A stretch of DNA of 64,000 nucleotides from Pelotomaculum sp. PtaB.Bin104 (GTDB taxonomy: Bacteria; Bacillota; Desulfotomaculia; Desulfotomaculales; Pelotomaculaceae): NCBI GenBank assembly GCA_002067205.1, contig MVQL01000245.1, positions 86,453-150,452 of the forward strand, given 5' to 3'. Below are positions 1 to 9,096 of this stretch, in pieces. The translations under genes and the position numbers were made by a program. The notes beneath the pieces are model-generated. The model was not told the DNA's origin. It worked only from the letters and a program-made list of their open reading frames with translations, and ran no database searches. Numbering within the stretch: position 1 is the stretch's first letter; each line of letters starts with the position of its first letter.

Positions 1-173
1 GCTCGATTTTAGGGGTGCTGCTGGGCCGGTATAAGCGAATATCCAAAATTGGCGGCAGTGTGTGTATTGTTGAGCCGCAGCCCCAGGTGCGCAGGATCCT
101 GGAGCTGTCCGGGTTATTCTTGATTATGAATGAATTTCCCGGCGAAGATGTGGCCCTTGAGAATATCAGTTAG
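1..173 (+). CDS. spoIIAA: SpoIIAA, anti-sigma-F factor antagonist (3' end only)
   Basis: The last 56 codons of a frame open from the window edge end at TAG 171-173. The product ends in a STAS-like tail with a ...GRYKRISKIGGSV... stretch and ...LSGLFLIMNEF.... SpoIIAA is the phosphorylatable STAS protein that releases sigma-F from SpoIIAB in the forespore. Identity rests mainly on position: spoIIAB follows 8 bases later and sigF after that, which is the conserved spoIIA operon. The phosphorylated serine lies outside the window. Confidence 0.88.
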   Translation, partial: SILGVLLGRYKRISKIGGSVCIVEPQPQVRRILELSGLFLIMNEFPGEDVALENIS

Positions 174-181
174 GGGGTTGT

Positions 182-634
182 ATGGTGCAAATTATTAATC
201 AGATGACCTTAGAATTTCTCAGCATTCCAGCCAATGTTGCCTTCGCCCGGGTGACCGTGGCTGCCTTTGCTGCTCAACTTGACTATACCCTGTCTGATCT
301 CGACGAAATAAAAGTAGCTGTATCCGAAGCGGTGGGCAACGCGATTGTGCACGGGTACGACAAATCCCCGGACCGTTTCGTTAAAATAGCCGCAACTTTG
401 ACCCCGGATACCCTGGAGATCAGTGTCGAGGATAACGGCAAGGGAATTGAAAATGTAGAAAAGGCGTTGGAGCCGGCTTTCACTACCGATGCTGAGCGCT
501 TAGGTCTGGGTTTTGTCTTTATGCATTCCTTCATGGACAGCCTGCAGGTCAAATCAGAGCCCGGGCAAGGCACAGTGGTGATTATGACTAAACGGGTCGG
601 CGCAGGTATTGCGCCGGTTAGCAAGGAGCAATAG
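182..634 (+). CDS. spoIIAB: SpoIIAB, anti-sigma-F factor / serine kinase
   Basis: The 150-residue protein is a GHKL-fold ATPase. It shows the N-box (EAVGNAIVHGY, near residue 50), the G1 box (VEDNGKGI, near 83) and the G2 box (RLGLGFVFM, near 107). SpoIIAB binds and holds sigma-F in the predivisional cell and phosphorylates SpoIIAA. The length matches the family (about 146 residues). ATG 182 follows a G-rich stretch by only 4 bases, and GTG 185 would have better spacing; the choice changes one residue. It is the middle gene of the spoIIA operon, 15 bases before sigF. Confidence 0.96.
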   Translation: MVQIINQMTLEFLSIPANVAFARVTVAAFAAQLDYTLSDLDEIKVAVSEAVGNAIVHGYDKSPDRFVKIAATLTPDTLEISVEDNGKGIENVEKALEPAFTTDAERLGLGFVFMHSFMDSLQVKSEPGQGTVVIMTKRVGAGIAPVSKEQ

Positions 635-649
635 GCGGGAGATGAAAAT

Positions 650-1426
650 ATGAGCAGCAGGCTGGTCGAAATGAACCTGCCCCGCTTTCCGTTGCTTAAA
701 GACCGGGAAATGAAAGAATTGCTGAGCAGGGCTAAGGCGGGTGACAGCTTTGCCAGGGACAGGCTGGTTAACTGCAACTTAAAGCTGGTCTTCAACCTTG
801 TCAAGCGGTTCCAGAACCGCGGCTACGAGCTGGAGGACCTGTTTCAAATCGGCTGCATCGGGCTGATCAAAGCCATCGATAAGTTTGACGCAAGTTACGA
901 CGTCAAGTTTTCCACTTATGCCGTGCCCATGATTGTCGGTGAAATCAGGCGTTTCTTAAGAGACGACAGCCCGGTTAAGGTCAGCCGCTCGGTTAAGGAA
1001 ATTGCGTACAAGATTCAGCAGGTCAGAGACATCCTCACGGCCAGGCTGGGGCGGGAGCCGGCGGTGGGGGAAATAGCTGCGGAGCTGGGTCTGTCCAGGG
1101 AAGAAGTGGTCAATGCCTTGGAGGCAGCCCAGACGCCCACATCGATTTATGAAACGCTACACCAGGATGATGGCGACCCGATTTATCTTTTGGACCAGCT
1201 GAAGGCTAAAGAAGACGGGGATACACCCTGGCTGGAGAGGCTTTCGGTGAAGGAGCTGATCAATAACCTGTCCGAGCGGGACCGGCTGATTATCACCTGG
1301 CGGTTTTTTGAGGATAAAACCCAGTCGGACATCGCCTTAAAGCTGGGGCTTTCCCAGGTGCAAGTATCCCGGCTGGAGCGGCAGGCCTTGAAAAAGCTCA
1401 AAGAATTGATGGAAAAGAGTGGCTGA
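650..1426 (+). CDS. sigF: RNA polymerase sigma-F factor
   Basis: The 258-residue sigma-70-family protein has region 2 (LVNCNLKLVFNLVKRF, then DLFQIGCIGLIKAIDKFD and FSTYAVPMIVGEIRRFLRDD), region 3 and a C-terminal region 4 helix-turn-helix (TQSDIALKLGLSQVQVSRLE). Sigma-F is the first forespore-specific sigma factor. The assignment as F rather than G or B rests on the adjacent spoIIAA and spoIIAB and on the length. A GGGAG site lies 8 bases before ATG 650. Its forespore cascade would be expected to reach the downstream spoVA genes, usually through sigma-G. Confidence 0.96.
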   Translation: MSSRLVEMNLPRFPLLKDREMKELLSRAKAGDSFARDRLVNCNLKLVFNLVKRFQNRGYELEDLFQIGCIGLIKAIDKFDASYDVKFSTYAVPMIVGEIRRFLRDDSPVKVSRSVKEIAYKIQQVRDILTARLGREPAVGEIAAELGLSREEVVNALEAAQTPTSIYETLHQDDGDPIYLLDQLKAKEDGDTPWLERLSVKELINNLSERDRLIITWRFFEDKTQSDIALKLGLSQVQVSRLERQALKKLKELMEKSG

Positions 1427-1503
1427 AGATATTGCATAAAAAAATCTTTAATTGAACATAATACGATTGATTTTAAGCTAGAAAATTTAAGGAGGGATGA
1501 GGG

Positions 1504-1698
1504 GTGCACGTAAAAGTTTCAGAAATGGTGGGAGAGTCCCCCGATAGCTGGAAGGGCGCCGTTCAATCAGCAATATCAGAGGCATCCAGGGAGGGCAAAA
1601 ATATTGTCGCCGTGGAAGTGGTCAATTTTACTGCCAACGTAGAAAACGGGCAACTGGTCGAGTATAAGGCCAACGTAAAAATTGCTCAAACCAAATAA
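1504..1698 (+). CDS. Dodecin family flavin-binding protein
   Basis: The 64-residue protein matches dodecin in length and pattern: a short strand, a helix containing SWKGAVQSAISEA, then VEVVNFTANVENGQLVEYKANVKI. Dodecins form hollow dodecamers that store or sequester flavins. The start is GTG 1504, after a strong AAGGAGGGATGAG site. A terminator follows directly, so it may be the last gene of the sigF unit or a separate gene; the 77-base gap after sigF is AT-rich and could hold a promoter. Confidence 0.85.
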   Translation: MHVKVSEMVGESPDSWKGAVQSAISEASREGKNIVAVEVVNFTANVENGQLVEYKANVKIAQTK

Positions 1699-1706
1699 AG
1701 CAGCGA

Positions 1707-1732
1707 GGACACCGGGAGGGTGTCCTTTTTTT
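1707..1732 (+). terminator. Rho-independent terminator after dodecin
   Basis: A 7-bp perfect stem (GGACACC/GGTGTCC) with a 5-base loop is followed by seven T residues. It separates the sigF/dodecin unit from spoVA. Confidence 0.9.
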
Positions 1733-1883
1733 ATACAGTGGTGGCCCAGGCGTAAACAACTCTTCACACTGCTTTGCCGCGCTCTGCACCTGCCGCTTGA
1801 GTTCCTTAGCCGGACGTAAGCTCAACTCTTCAGTGTATAAGGCGCACCCGGCAAGGAAAACCTACATGGTGAGGTGAAAAGCT

Positions 1884-2342
1884 ATGCTGGATAACACTGT
1901 GCCGGTGCTCCAACAAAAACAGCAGTATGCGGAAATGGTCAAGAAAAATGCGCCAAAGGTGCGAGTCTGGCGAAATGTATTTTGGGCTTTTGTGGTGGGT
2001 GGGTTGATCTGTCTGCTGGGGCAGTTTATTCTCAGCTTTTATCAGTCCCTGGGGCTGGGCGTGACCGAGGCCGGGGCGGCGACTTCGGCCACGCTGGTTT
2101 TTTTGGCTGCTTTTTTAACCGGCCTAGGTGTCTATGATGAGGTGAGCCGGTTTGGCGGGGCAGGGGGGATCGTCCCGATCACCGGCTTTGCCAATTCCAT
2201 GGTGGCCCCGGCTATGGAGTACCGGGCCGAGGGTATGGTCTTCGGGGTCGGCGCGCGTCTTTTCGCTGTGGCCGGGCCGGTGCTGGTGTGGGGGATTGTC
2301 ACCGCCTGGGCGGCGGGTATCCTGTATTACTTTTTTAGATAG
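1884..2342 (+). CDS. spoVAC: Stage V sporulation protein AC
   Basis: This 152-residue integral membrane protein has four hydrophobic segments and the SpoVAC/SpoVAE-type signature with GGAGGIVPITGFANSMVAPAMEYR in its centre (residues about 90-113). SpoVAC is the mechanosensitive channel subunit of the SpoVA complex, which moves Ca-dipicolinate across the spore inner membrane. The ATG follows GGTGAGGTG by about 9 bases. It heads a compact spoVAC-AD-AE operon; spoVAA and spoVAB are absent, as is common in clostridia. The 150 bases upstream must contain the forespore promoter, but I could not fix one with confidence. Confidence 0.95.
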   Translation: MLDNTVPVLQQKQQYAEMVKKNAPKVRVWRNVFWAFVVGGLICLLGQFILSFYQSLGLGVTEAGAATSATLVFLAAFLTGLGVYDEVSRFGGAGGIVPITGFANSMVAPAMEYRAEGMVFGVGARLFAVAGPVLVWGIVTAWAAGILYYFFR

Positions 2343-2353
2343 GAGTTGAGCAT

Positions 2354-3367
2354 TTGACAGCGCCAAAGAAAAATGGCAAGCAGACAGTATTTTTTCAAAG
2401 CCAGCCGGTGATTGTTGCCGCAGCGTCAATTGCCGGGGCTCTGGAGGGGGACGGCCCGCTGGGGCAAACCTTTGACCAGGTGTTCACCGATACTTACTAT
2501 GGAGAAAAAACCTGGGAAAAAGCTGAGCAGCGGATGATGCTGGACGCGATGCGCAAGGCTTTGGAAAAGGCCAACCTGCAGGAAAAAGACATTGATATCA
2601 TGTTGGCCGGCGATCTGCTGAACCAGATCATCACCGCGAATTTTACGGCCAGGACTTTGGCGATCCCTTTTTTGGGCCTTTACGGCGCTTGCTCCACTAT
2701 GTGCGAAAGTATGGCCCTGGGGGCAATGCTGATTGACGGTGGTTTTGCCGACAGGGTGCTGGTGGGCGCCTCCAGCCATTACTGCACCGCTGAGCGCCAG
2801 TACCGCTTTCCTACTGAATTGGGCAACCAGCGGCCGATGACCGCCCAGTGGACAGTAACGGGGGCGGGCGCCGCCGTGCTGGCCCGGGAGGGCAGCGGCC
2901 CGGTGATCACCCATGCCACCATCGGCAAGGTTATCGACCTGGGGCAGGGTGACCCGCAAAATATGGGCGCTGCCATGGCGCCCGCCGCAGCGGACACAAT
3001 CACCTGCCACCTGCAGGATACAGTACGCAGTCCGGACTATTATGATCTAATTATCACTGGAGACCTGGGTGCCTTTGGGAAGAAGCTCACCGAACAGCTG
3101 GTGGCCCAAAGTGGGTACGAACTGACGGAGCGGTTTACCGACTGCGGCATCTTGATTTACAGCCCGGTCCAGGACGTCCATGCCGGAGGGAGCGGTTGCG
3201 GCTGCTCGGCAGTAGTGCTCTGCGGCCACCTTTTGGAGCAGCTTGAAGCCGGCAAATACAAACGTATCTTGATTACCGGTACCGGGGCGCTGTTGAGCCC
3301 GTGCAGCACCCAGCAGGGGGAAACAGTGCCGGGCATCGGACATGCCGTTGTTATAGAAATGAGATAG
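2354..3367 (+). CDS. spoVAD: Stage V sporulation protein AD
   Basis: The 337-residue soluble protein has the thiolase-like fold of SpoVAD, with ...LYGACSTMCESMALGA... near residue 115 and GGSGCGCSAVVLCG near 277. SpoVAD binds dipicolinic acid directly and is the peripheral subunit of the SpoVA channel. The start is TTG 2354, with AGGAG 8 bases upstream, 11 bases after the spoVAC stop. The length equals that of the Bacillus protein (338). Confidence 0.96.
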   Translation: MTAPKKNGKQTVFFQSQPVIVAAASIAGALEGDGPLGQTFDQVFTDTYYGEKTWEKAEQRMMLDAMRKALEKANLQEKDIDIMLAGDLLNQIITANFTARTLAIPFLGLYGACSTMCESMALGAMLIDGGFADRVLVGASSHYCTAERQYRFPTELGNQRPMTAQWTVTGAGAAVLAREGSGPVITHATIGKVIDLGQGDPQNMGAAMAPAAADTITCHLQDTVRSPDYYDLIITGDLGAFGKKLTEQLVAQSGYELTERFTDCGILIYSPVQDVHAGGSGCGCSAVVLCGHLLEQLEAGKYKRILITGTGALLSPCSTQQGETVPGIGHAVVIEMR

Positions 3368-3381
3368 GGGGGGATTACTGG

Positions 3382-3738
3382 ATGCAATTTTTTTGGGCTT
3401 TTGTGATCGGTGGGGTGCTCTGTATAATTGGCCAGTTGCTGATGGACCTGACCAGTTACAAGTTCACCCCGGCGCATGTGCTGGTAACCTTTGTCAGCGC
3501 CGGTGTGATCATCAGCGCTCTCGGTCTCTACCAGCCGTTAGTCAATTTGGCCGGCGCGGGCGCTACCGTGCCTTTGACCGGATTTGGCCATTTGCTGGCT
3601 CAGGGCGCGATCAACGGGGTCAAGCAGCATGGCCTGTTGGGCGCCTTCAGTGGCGGGGTGGCAGCCGCGGCGGCAGGCATCACCGCAGCAGTCGTGTTTG
3701 GCTATCTGGCTGCGCTTGCTTTCCGGCCGAGAGGCTAG
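3382..3738 (+). CDS. spoVAE: Stage V sporulation protein AE (SpoVAEb type)
   Basis: The 118-residue membrane protein has four hydrophobic stretches and a GAGATVPLTGFGHLLAQG core that is paralogous to the SpoVAC motif. It is the third SpoVA channel subunit. The start chosen is ATG 3382, just after a GGGGGGG run and 14 bases after the spoVAD stop. An earlier in-frame ATG inside spoVAD would add a polar tail that does not belong to the family. No spoVAF or lipoprotein gene follows. Confidence 0.95.
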   Translation: MQFFWAFVIGGVLCIIGQLLMDLTSYKFTPAHVLVTFVSAGVIISALGLYQPLVNLAGAGATVPLTGFGHLLAQGAINGVKQHGLLGAFSGGVAAAAAGITAAVVFGYLAALAFRPRG

Positions 3739-3927
3739 CGCCGGCCGTGGCGCGCTCATCAGCCAATAAAAGGGCGGGCGGTAATCGAAAAGCAGTAAAA
3801 TATGAAGTCCTAAGTAATAGAAAATATTTCCCGATTTCTGAAAGGATGTTAGAATGTACAGAAGAAATTAAAAAATTTGTGTAAATATGTAGAACAGCTT
3901 CCTTTTATTGAAAGGAGTGGAGGATAA

Positions 3928-4905
3928 TTGCGCATTGGAATCCCCAGGGCCCTGCTTTATTACTATTATTATCCGATGTGGAAGACTTTTTTTGAAGAAT
4001 TAGGTGCTGAGGTATTGCTGTCCTCCCGGTCGACGAAGGGGATCCTGGCCCAGGGTTTAAAATATGCAGTGGATGAAGTTTGTTTGCCGGTGAAGCTGTC
4101 CTTTGGCCATGTGCTGGATCTCGCCGGCAAGGTGGACTATATTTTTTTGCCGCGGATGGTTAGCGTGGAGCACCGCAAGTACATCTGCCCCAAATTTCTC
4201 GGGCTGCCGGATATGATCCGCTGCCTGAACGGGGTGCCGCCCTTAATTGATGTCAACGTCAACGTTTATCGCAGGGACCGGGACTTATACGCGACCTTCC
4301 AAAAGGCCGGCAGCTACCTCACTGGAAACCAGCTTAAAATTTGGACGGCCTACCGCCGCTCATTAGCCGCCCTGCAAAAATATAACCGGCTTTTACAACT
4401 GGGGCTGATCCCGGAGGAGGCCCTGGCCGTTTTGGAGGACCGGGTCAAAAATGAGCCCCTGCCTTACCCGGCTGACCTGAATGTGGCTGTGATCGGGCAC
4501 CCCTATAACATTTACGACCCGTATATCAGCATGAACCTGATTGGCCGGCTCAGGTCCATGGGAGCAGCTGTTTATACCGCCGAGCAGGTACCGGAGAAAA
4601 TCGTCATCAAGTATGCCGAGCGCCTGCCGAAAAAATTATTCTGGACGCTGGGCCAGCGTATGCTGGGCGCAGCCTTTCACTATTTAGACCGGCCGGACAT
4701 CAGCGGGCTGGTGCACGTGGCCGCCTTTGGCTGCGGGCCGGACTCCATGACCGGTGAACTGATCGAGCGCCAGGCCCATGCCCAGCAAGCTCCTTTTTTG
4801 AGCCTGACCCTTGACGAGCATACTGGGGAGGCCGGAGTTTTAACCAGAATCGAAGCTTTTTTAGATATGGTCCGGTGGAAGCAGGCCGGAGCAGCAGGAT
4901 TATAG
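3928..4905 (+). CDS. CoA-dehydratase activase-associated protein, DUF2229 (COG3580-like)
   Basis: This 325-residue protein begins RIGIPRALLYYYYYPMW, the hallmark of DUF2229, a domain usually fused to BadF/BcrA-type activase ATPases. Conserved cysteines lie in DEVCLPVKLSFGH (near 51), KYICPKFLG (near 90) and AFGCGPDSM (near 270), and suggest Fe-S or metal binding. The C-terminal LTLDEHTGEAGVLTRIEAF is typical. The start is TTG 3928 with GGAGTGGAGG upstream. It is the first of three tightly packed genes, with 13 bases to the next. In many clostridia the three modules form one protein of about 1,400 residues. The biological substrate is unknown. Confidence 0.8.
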   Translation: MRIGIPRALLYYYYYPMWKTFFEELGAEVLLSSRSTKGILAQGLKYAVDEVCLPVKLSFGHVLDLAGKVDYIFLPRMVSVEHRKYICPKFLGLPDMIRCLNGVPPLIDVNVNVYRRDRDLYATFQKAGSYLTGNQLKIWTAYRRSLAALQKYNRLLQLGLIPEEALAVLEDRVKNEPLPYPADLNVAVIGHPYNIYDPYISMNLIGRLRSMGAAVYTAEQVPEKIVIKYAERLPKKLFWTLGQRMLGAAFHYLDRPDISGLVHVAAFGCGPDSMTGELIERQAHAQQAPFLSLTLDEHTGEAGVLTRIEAFLDMVRWKQAGAAGL

Positions 4906-4918
4906 TACCGGAGGTAAA

Positions 4919-6022
4919 ATGATGCGTTTAACCTTTCCGCACATGGGCAATATGTATATTCCTTTGAAGGGGATGCTTGAGTACCTGGGGGCGGACGTAG
5001 TGGTGCCGCCCCCGACCAGTAAAAAGACGCTGACACTGGGCATCAAGCACGCGGCCGAGTTTGCCTGCATGCCCTTGAAATTGAACCTGGGCAATTTTAT
5101 CGAGGCCCGCGAGTTGGGCGCCGATACAGTCGTGATGGCCGGCGGGTGCGGCCCGTGCCGCTTTGGCTACTACGCTCAGATTGAGCATGCTATTTTACAG
5201 GATATCGGCTACGACATGCAGCTGATTGTATTGGAGCCGCCGGAAAAACATATATCAGAGTTTATTGTTAAAGTCAGGCAGATCGCGGGTACGAAGTCCT
5301 GGTGGCAGGTGGTCCAGGCGATCCGGTTTGGCTACCAAAAAGCGCGGGCGGTAGACCTGGTAGAGGTCGCGTCCTTTAAGGCGCGACCCAGGGAATTGGT
5401 GCCGGGGGCCACTGATCGGGCCTACAAACAGGTGCTAGCTCTGATCAACGACGCAGACTCGCCTGCTGAGCTGAAGGTTATACAGGAAGAAGCGCTGCAA
5501 ATTATGGCCGGGGTGGTCCAGGAGTACAACCGCCCGGCTCTAAGAATTGCCCTGATCGGTGAAATCTACACTTTGCTGGAGCCCTTTTCCAACCATAGCC
5601 TGGAGCGCCGCCTGGGGCAGCTGGGCGTAGAGGTGGACCGCTCGATCTACCTCAGTGAGTGGGTCAATGACCACTTGTTTATGGGGCTGATTAAAGGCAT
5701 GCGCTCCAAAGACGAAGCCCGCGCCGCTGCTGATCCGTACCTGCGTCATTTTGTCGGTGGCCACGGGCAGGAGACTGTGGGTAGCGCTGTAAATTATGCC
5801 CGGGCCGGGTATGACGGCCTGATCCAGGTCTTCCCCTTTACATGCATGCCTGAGATTGTGGCGAAGAGCATTCTGCCCGGGGTGAGTGAGGACCTGGACA
5901 TACCAGTTTTAACGTTGATAATGGATGAGCAGTCCGGTGAAGCAGGCCTGATGACTAGGCTGGAGGCCTTTGTCGACTTGCTGGCCAGGAGAAAGGAAAC
6001 CAGGGAGGCTGTTAATAGATGA
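4919..6022 (+). CDS. CoA-dehydratase activase-associated protein (COG3581-like)
   Basis: The 367-residue protein starts RLTFPHMGNMYIPLKGML. It has cysteine motifs FACMPLKLNLGNF and GGCGPCRFGYYAQIEH (near 77) and ends with LTLIMDEQSGEAGLMTRLEAF. The second motif resembles the cluster-binding region of 2-hydroxyacyl-CoA dehydratase (HgdB/FldB) subunits. GGAGG lies 7 bases before the ATG. The 3' end overlaps the next gene by 4 bases (ATGA), so the pair is translationally coupled. It is probably a partner of the activase encoded next, not the dehydratase itself. Confidence 0.8.
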   Translation: MMRLTFPHMGNMYIPLKGMLEYLGADVVVPPPTSKKTLTLGIKHAAEFACMPLKLNLGNFIEARELGADTVVMAGGCGPCRFGYYAQIEHAILQDIGYDMQLIVLEPPEKHISEFIVKVRQIAGTKSWWQVVQAIRFGYQKARAVDLVEVASFKARPRELVPGATDRAYKQVLALINDADSPAELKVIQEEALQIMAGVVQEYNRPALRIALIGEIYTLLEPFSNHSLERRLGQLGVEVDRSIYLSEWVNDHLFMGLIKGMRSKDEARAAADPYLRHFVGGHGQETVGSAVNYARAGYDGLIQVFPFTCMPEIVAKSILPGVSEDLDIPVLTLIMDEQSGEAGLMTRLEAFVDLLARRKETREAVNR

Positions 6023-6996
6023 AAGGGTACTTGGGTATTGACGTTGGATCGGTCAGCACTAATCTTGTTTTTTTGAACGAAGGCGGCATCATTCGCGAGG
6101 CCATCTACCTTCGGACACAGGGGCAGCCAATCGCCACCGTGCAGCGGGGACTGAAGGAGCTGGCAGAGCGCCTGCCAGTGGGCACGCAGGTCAGAGGAGT
6201 GGGCACCACGGGTAGCGGCAGGCACCTTGCCGGGATTATGGTGGGGGCTGACGCTGTAAAAAATGAAATCACTGCCCATGCGGTGGCCTCTTTGCTGCTG
6301 GTGCCGGGGGTGCAAACCATCCTGGAGATCGGCGGCCAAGATTCTAAAATCATTATTTTGCGCAACGGGGTGGTTACTGATTTCGCCATGAATACCGTTT
6401 GCGCCGCAGGCACCGGCTCTTTTCTCGACCAGCAGGCCTCCCGCCTGAATATCCCCATTGAGCGCTTTGGTGAGATCGCTTTGGAGGCGGAGTCACCGGT
6501 GCGCATTGCTGGGCGATGCGCTGTCTTTGCCGAGTCGGATATGATCCACAAACAGCAAATGGGATGCAGCCTTCCGGATATTTTGGCCGGACTGTGTGAG
6601 GCGCTGGTGCGCAACTATCTGAATAACGTGGGCAAGGGCAAGGAGCTGTTGCCCCCGGTTGTTTTCCAGGGCGGGGTGGCGGCCAATGTGGGGATGATCA
6701 AAGCCTTTGAAAAGGCCCTGGAGATGCCGGTGCAGGTGCCCCGCTATTTTGACGTCATGGGGGCGGTGGGAGTGGGCCTATTGGCTCGTGAAGCAGCGAT
6801 GAAAAAAGGTGCGACCAGCTTTAAGGGCTTTGGTGTGGCCGGGGCCAAATTTAAGGCCGGCAGCTTTGAGTGTTCAGGCTGTCCCAATATGTGCGAGGTA
6901 GTGGAGATTGCCGAGGACGACTCTGTCCTGGCCCGCTGGGGCGACCGGTGCGGCAAGTGGAGCAATGCCTTAAGCAAACAGGAAAAGGTGAGTTAA
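6019..6996 (+). CDS. Acyl-CoA dehydratase activase (BadF/BadG/BcrA/BcrD ATPase)
   Basis: This 325-residue ASKHA-fold ATPase has a phosphate-1 motif GYLGIDVGSVSTNLV at the N-terminus, VGTTGSGR near 61 and EIGGQDSKIIIL near 109. The two cysteines that bridge a homodimeric [4Fe-4S] cluster in the family are in NTVCAAGTGSFLDQQASR (near 133) and AGRCAVFAESDMIHK (near 171). Such activases use ATP to inject an electron into 2-hydroxyacyl-CoA dehydratases or benzoyl-CoA reductases. An extra C-terminal motif, CSGCPNMCEVVEI then RCGKW, could hold another cluster. No dehydratase gene is nearby, so the client protein is unknown. Confidence 0.88.
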   Translation: MKGYLGIDVGSVSTNLVFLNEGGIIREAIYLRTQGQPIATVQRGLKELAERLPVGTQVRGVGTTGSGRHLAGIMVGADAVKNEITAHAVASLLLVPGVQTILEIGGQDSKIIILRNGVVTDFAMNTVCAAGTGSFLDQQASRLNIPIERFGEIALEAESPVRIAGRCAVFAESDMIHKQQMGCSLPDILAGLCEALVRNYLNNVGKGKELLPPVVFQGGVAANVGMIKAFEKALEMPVQVPRYFDVMGAVGVGLLAREAAMKKGATSFKGFGVAGAKFKAGSFECSGCPNMCEVVEIAEDDSVLARWGDRCGKWSNALSKQEKVS

Positions 6997-7261
6997 AACT
7001 GGTAAAGAAATTGGTCGGCCTTATGGTAGCCGGCAGCGTCTATTTAAGCATATTTAATTTATTCTAAATAACCGTAAACTTATTAAATTATTACACTAGC
7101 AAGAGTTATGAACAATTTTCGTGCATTTGTTCTTCAACACAGCGAATCTTGTTGCACGGCAGTAGACATTAAGTTAAAATAACTTTAAGTGTTTTTTTAA
7201 TTTTATTACAGGTTTGATTACTAATAATTGACCTGAGAAGAGAGAGGAGTATTTAGATGAG

Positions 7262-8617
7262 ATGAGCGAAACCAAGATTTTGCTTTCTGAAAAAGAGATG
7301 CCTACCCATTGGTACAATATTCAGGCGGATATGCCGAACCTGCCCAAGCCCGCCCTGCACCCCGGCACCAAGCAGCCGGTCGGGCCGGAGGATCTAAAGC
7401 CAATTTTCCCGATGGAATTGATCAAGCAGGAAGTAAGCACCGAGCGCTGGATTGAGATCCCCGAGGAAGTTCAGGAAATCTACAAGATCTGGCGGCCGTC
7501 CCCCCTGATCCGGGCCCGCTGGCTGGAGAAGGCGCTGGATACGCCAGCCAAAATCTATTATAAATACGAGGGCGTGAGCCCGGCCGGGAGCCATAAATTA
7601 AATACGGCTGTAGCCCAGGCTTATTACAATAAGGCAGAGGGAATTAAGCGTCTGGCTACCGAAACCGGGGCTGGACAATGGGGTGTAGCGCTTTCTCAAG
7701 CCGCCAACTTTTTTGGCCTGGAATGTACTGTTTATATGGTCAAGGTCAGCTATCAGCAGAAGCCTTACCGCCGCTCGCTGATGCAGATTTTTGGCGCCAA
7801 TTGTATTGCCAGCCCCAGCACTCTAACCAGCTCCGGCAGACATATTCTGGAGAAAGACCCGGAGTCCCTGGGCAGCTTGGGCATTGCCATCAGTGAGGCA
7901 GTGGAGGATGCGGTCAGCAGGGAAGACACGAACTATGCCCTGGGCAGCGTCTTAAACCACGTAGCCCTCCACCAGAGTGTGCTCGGCCTGGAGGCCAGAG
8001 AGCAGATGGCCAAGGTAGACGCTTACCCCGACGTGGTTATCGCCTGCTGCGGTGGTGGCTCTAACTTTGCCGGCATTGCTTTCCCCTTTGCCTACGACAA
8101 AATTGTTAAGGGTGCCAAGGTGCGCCTGGTGGCTGCAGAGCCCAGCGCCTGCCCCACTCTGACCCGCGGGCACTTTGGCTATGACTATGGCGATGTTGCC
8201 GGGTTTACCCCGCTGTTGTGGATGTACACGCTGGGTAAAGAATTTATGCCCCCGGGCATCCACTCGGGCGGTTTAAGATATCATGGAGATTCACCGCTGG
8301 TCAGCCAGCTCGTGCATGACGGGATTGCTGAGGCCCGGGCCTTCGGGCAAACGGCAATATTTGAGTCCGCAGTCCTTTTTGCTAAGAGTGAAGGCTTTGT
8401 GCCGGCTCCCGAATCCTCCCATGCCATCCACAGTGCGGTGGAAGAAGCGCTGGCGGCCCGGGAGGCCGGGGAGGCCAGGACGATCCTCTTCAACTTGAGT
8501 GGCCACGGAATGCTTGATTTGCCCTCTTATGATGACTTCCTGGCCGGGAAGCTGGAAGATTACCCGCTGCCGGAGGATAGCCTCAAAGAGGCGCTGGCGC
8601 AGTTGCCTAAGATATAA
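7262..8617 (+). CDS. trpB: TrpB-like pyridoxal-phosphate enzyme (tryptophan synthase beta, TrpB2 type)
   Basis: The 451-residue protein is of the longer TrpB2 class, with the long N-terminal extension ([22 protein letters not shown]). The PLP lysine lies in [17 protein letters not shown] (near 111), the phosphate-binding loop is [11 protein letters not shown] (near 260), and there is a ...GLRYHGDSP... segment. TrpB2 makes tryptophan from indole and serine. No trpA or other trp gene adjoins it, so indole salvage is likely. GAGAGGAG lies about 12 bases before ATG 7262; a second ATG at 7257 is out of frame and stops at once. Confidence 0.93.
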   Translation: MSETKILLSEKEMPTHWYNIQADMPNLPKPALHPGTKQPVGPEDLKPIFPMELIKQEVSTERWIEIPEEVQEIYKIWRPSPLIRARWLEKALDTPAKIYYKYEGVSPAGSHKLNTAVAQAYYNKAEGIKRLATETGAGQWGVALSQAANFFGLECTVYMVKVSYQQKPYRRSLMQIFGANCIASPSTLTSSGRHILEKDPESLGSLGIAISEAVEDAVSREDTNYALGSVLNHVALHQSVLGLEAREQMAKVDAYPDVVIACCGGGSNFAGIAFPFAYDKIVKGAKVRLVAAEPSACPTLTRGHFGYDYGDVAGFTPLLWMYTLGKEFMPPGIHSGGLRYHGDSPLVSQLVHDGIAEARAFGQTAIFESAVLFAKSEGFVPAPESSHAIHSAVEEALAAREAGEARTILFNLSGHGMLDLPSYDDFLAGKLEDYPLPEDSLKEALAQLPKI

Positions 8618-9096
8618 TTGCCTTTCCAGTAGAATTGTGTTTTTTTTGACATATAATGATTTGAATGGAATTTAATAAGATCGAGTAACAGACCCATCTT
8701 ACTGCTGCGGCCCCGGCCAGGGCAAAGGCAGTCCCGTTGGTAGCCGCGGCCCCGTGGAATCGGAGCTGTATCGGTGCTGCGGCCGGATGGCAGCAGATTT
8801 GAAGATGGTCAAGATGTAAACTGCTTCCGGTTACATCAACTCTGGTTACCACCCGCACTTTGATGGGCTGTTTAACCGCATTGAACTGGAAACGAACAAG
8901 TAGGCGGCGGGCGCCACCGGCGCTTCATAACCCGGTTATTTTAAAATGCCCTGAATAAATTACCAATTAACTGATATAGTAGTCTATCAATAATAATCAG
9001 CTTTATTTTATAGCGGCCTCAACCTGTTATGTTAGCCAGGCCGTTTTTCCTTTACACCATAAGTTGATCATGCAAATAGCAGGCTGGAGGCTACTC
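8618..9096 (+). other. Intergenic region before lysA
   Basis: This 480-base gap has a GC-rich middle (8690-8930) between AT-rich ends. A TTGACA at about 8648 could be a -35 box. The middle has short open stretches in several frames, including one ending HFDGLFNRIELETNK at about 8900, but no start plus ribosome site. It may be a decayed gene. I found no lysine-riboswitch or T-box core ahead of lysA. A terminator lies at its 3' end. Confidence 0.4.
9014..9048 (+). terminator. Rho-independent terminator upstream of lysA
   Basis: A CGGCCT/AGGCCG stem with an 18-base loop is followed by five T residues. It lies 50 bases before the lysA start, so it either ends upstream transcription or acts as an attenuator. 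Confidence 0.6.

Noticed and set aside
1628..1825. Minus-strand frame of 65 codons between dodecin and spoVAC
   Set aside because: It runs through the terminator and the dodecin gene and has no ribosome site.
6999..7067. Tiny hydrophobic peptide frame after the activase gene (VKKLVGLMVAGSVYLSIFNLF)
   Set aside because: Only CTG or TTG starts are available and it lies directly behind the activase stop; too short to support without conservation data.
8618..9096. Lysine riboswitch or T-box ahead of lysA
   Set aside because: Neither the lysine-aptamer core nor the T-box GGTGGNACCGCG element is present; only a plain terminator is seen.
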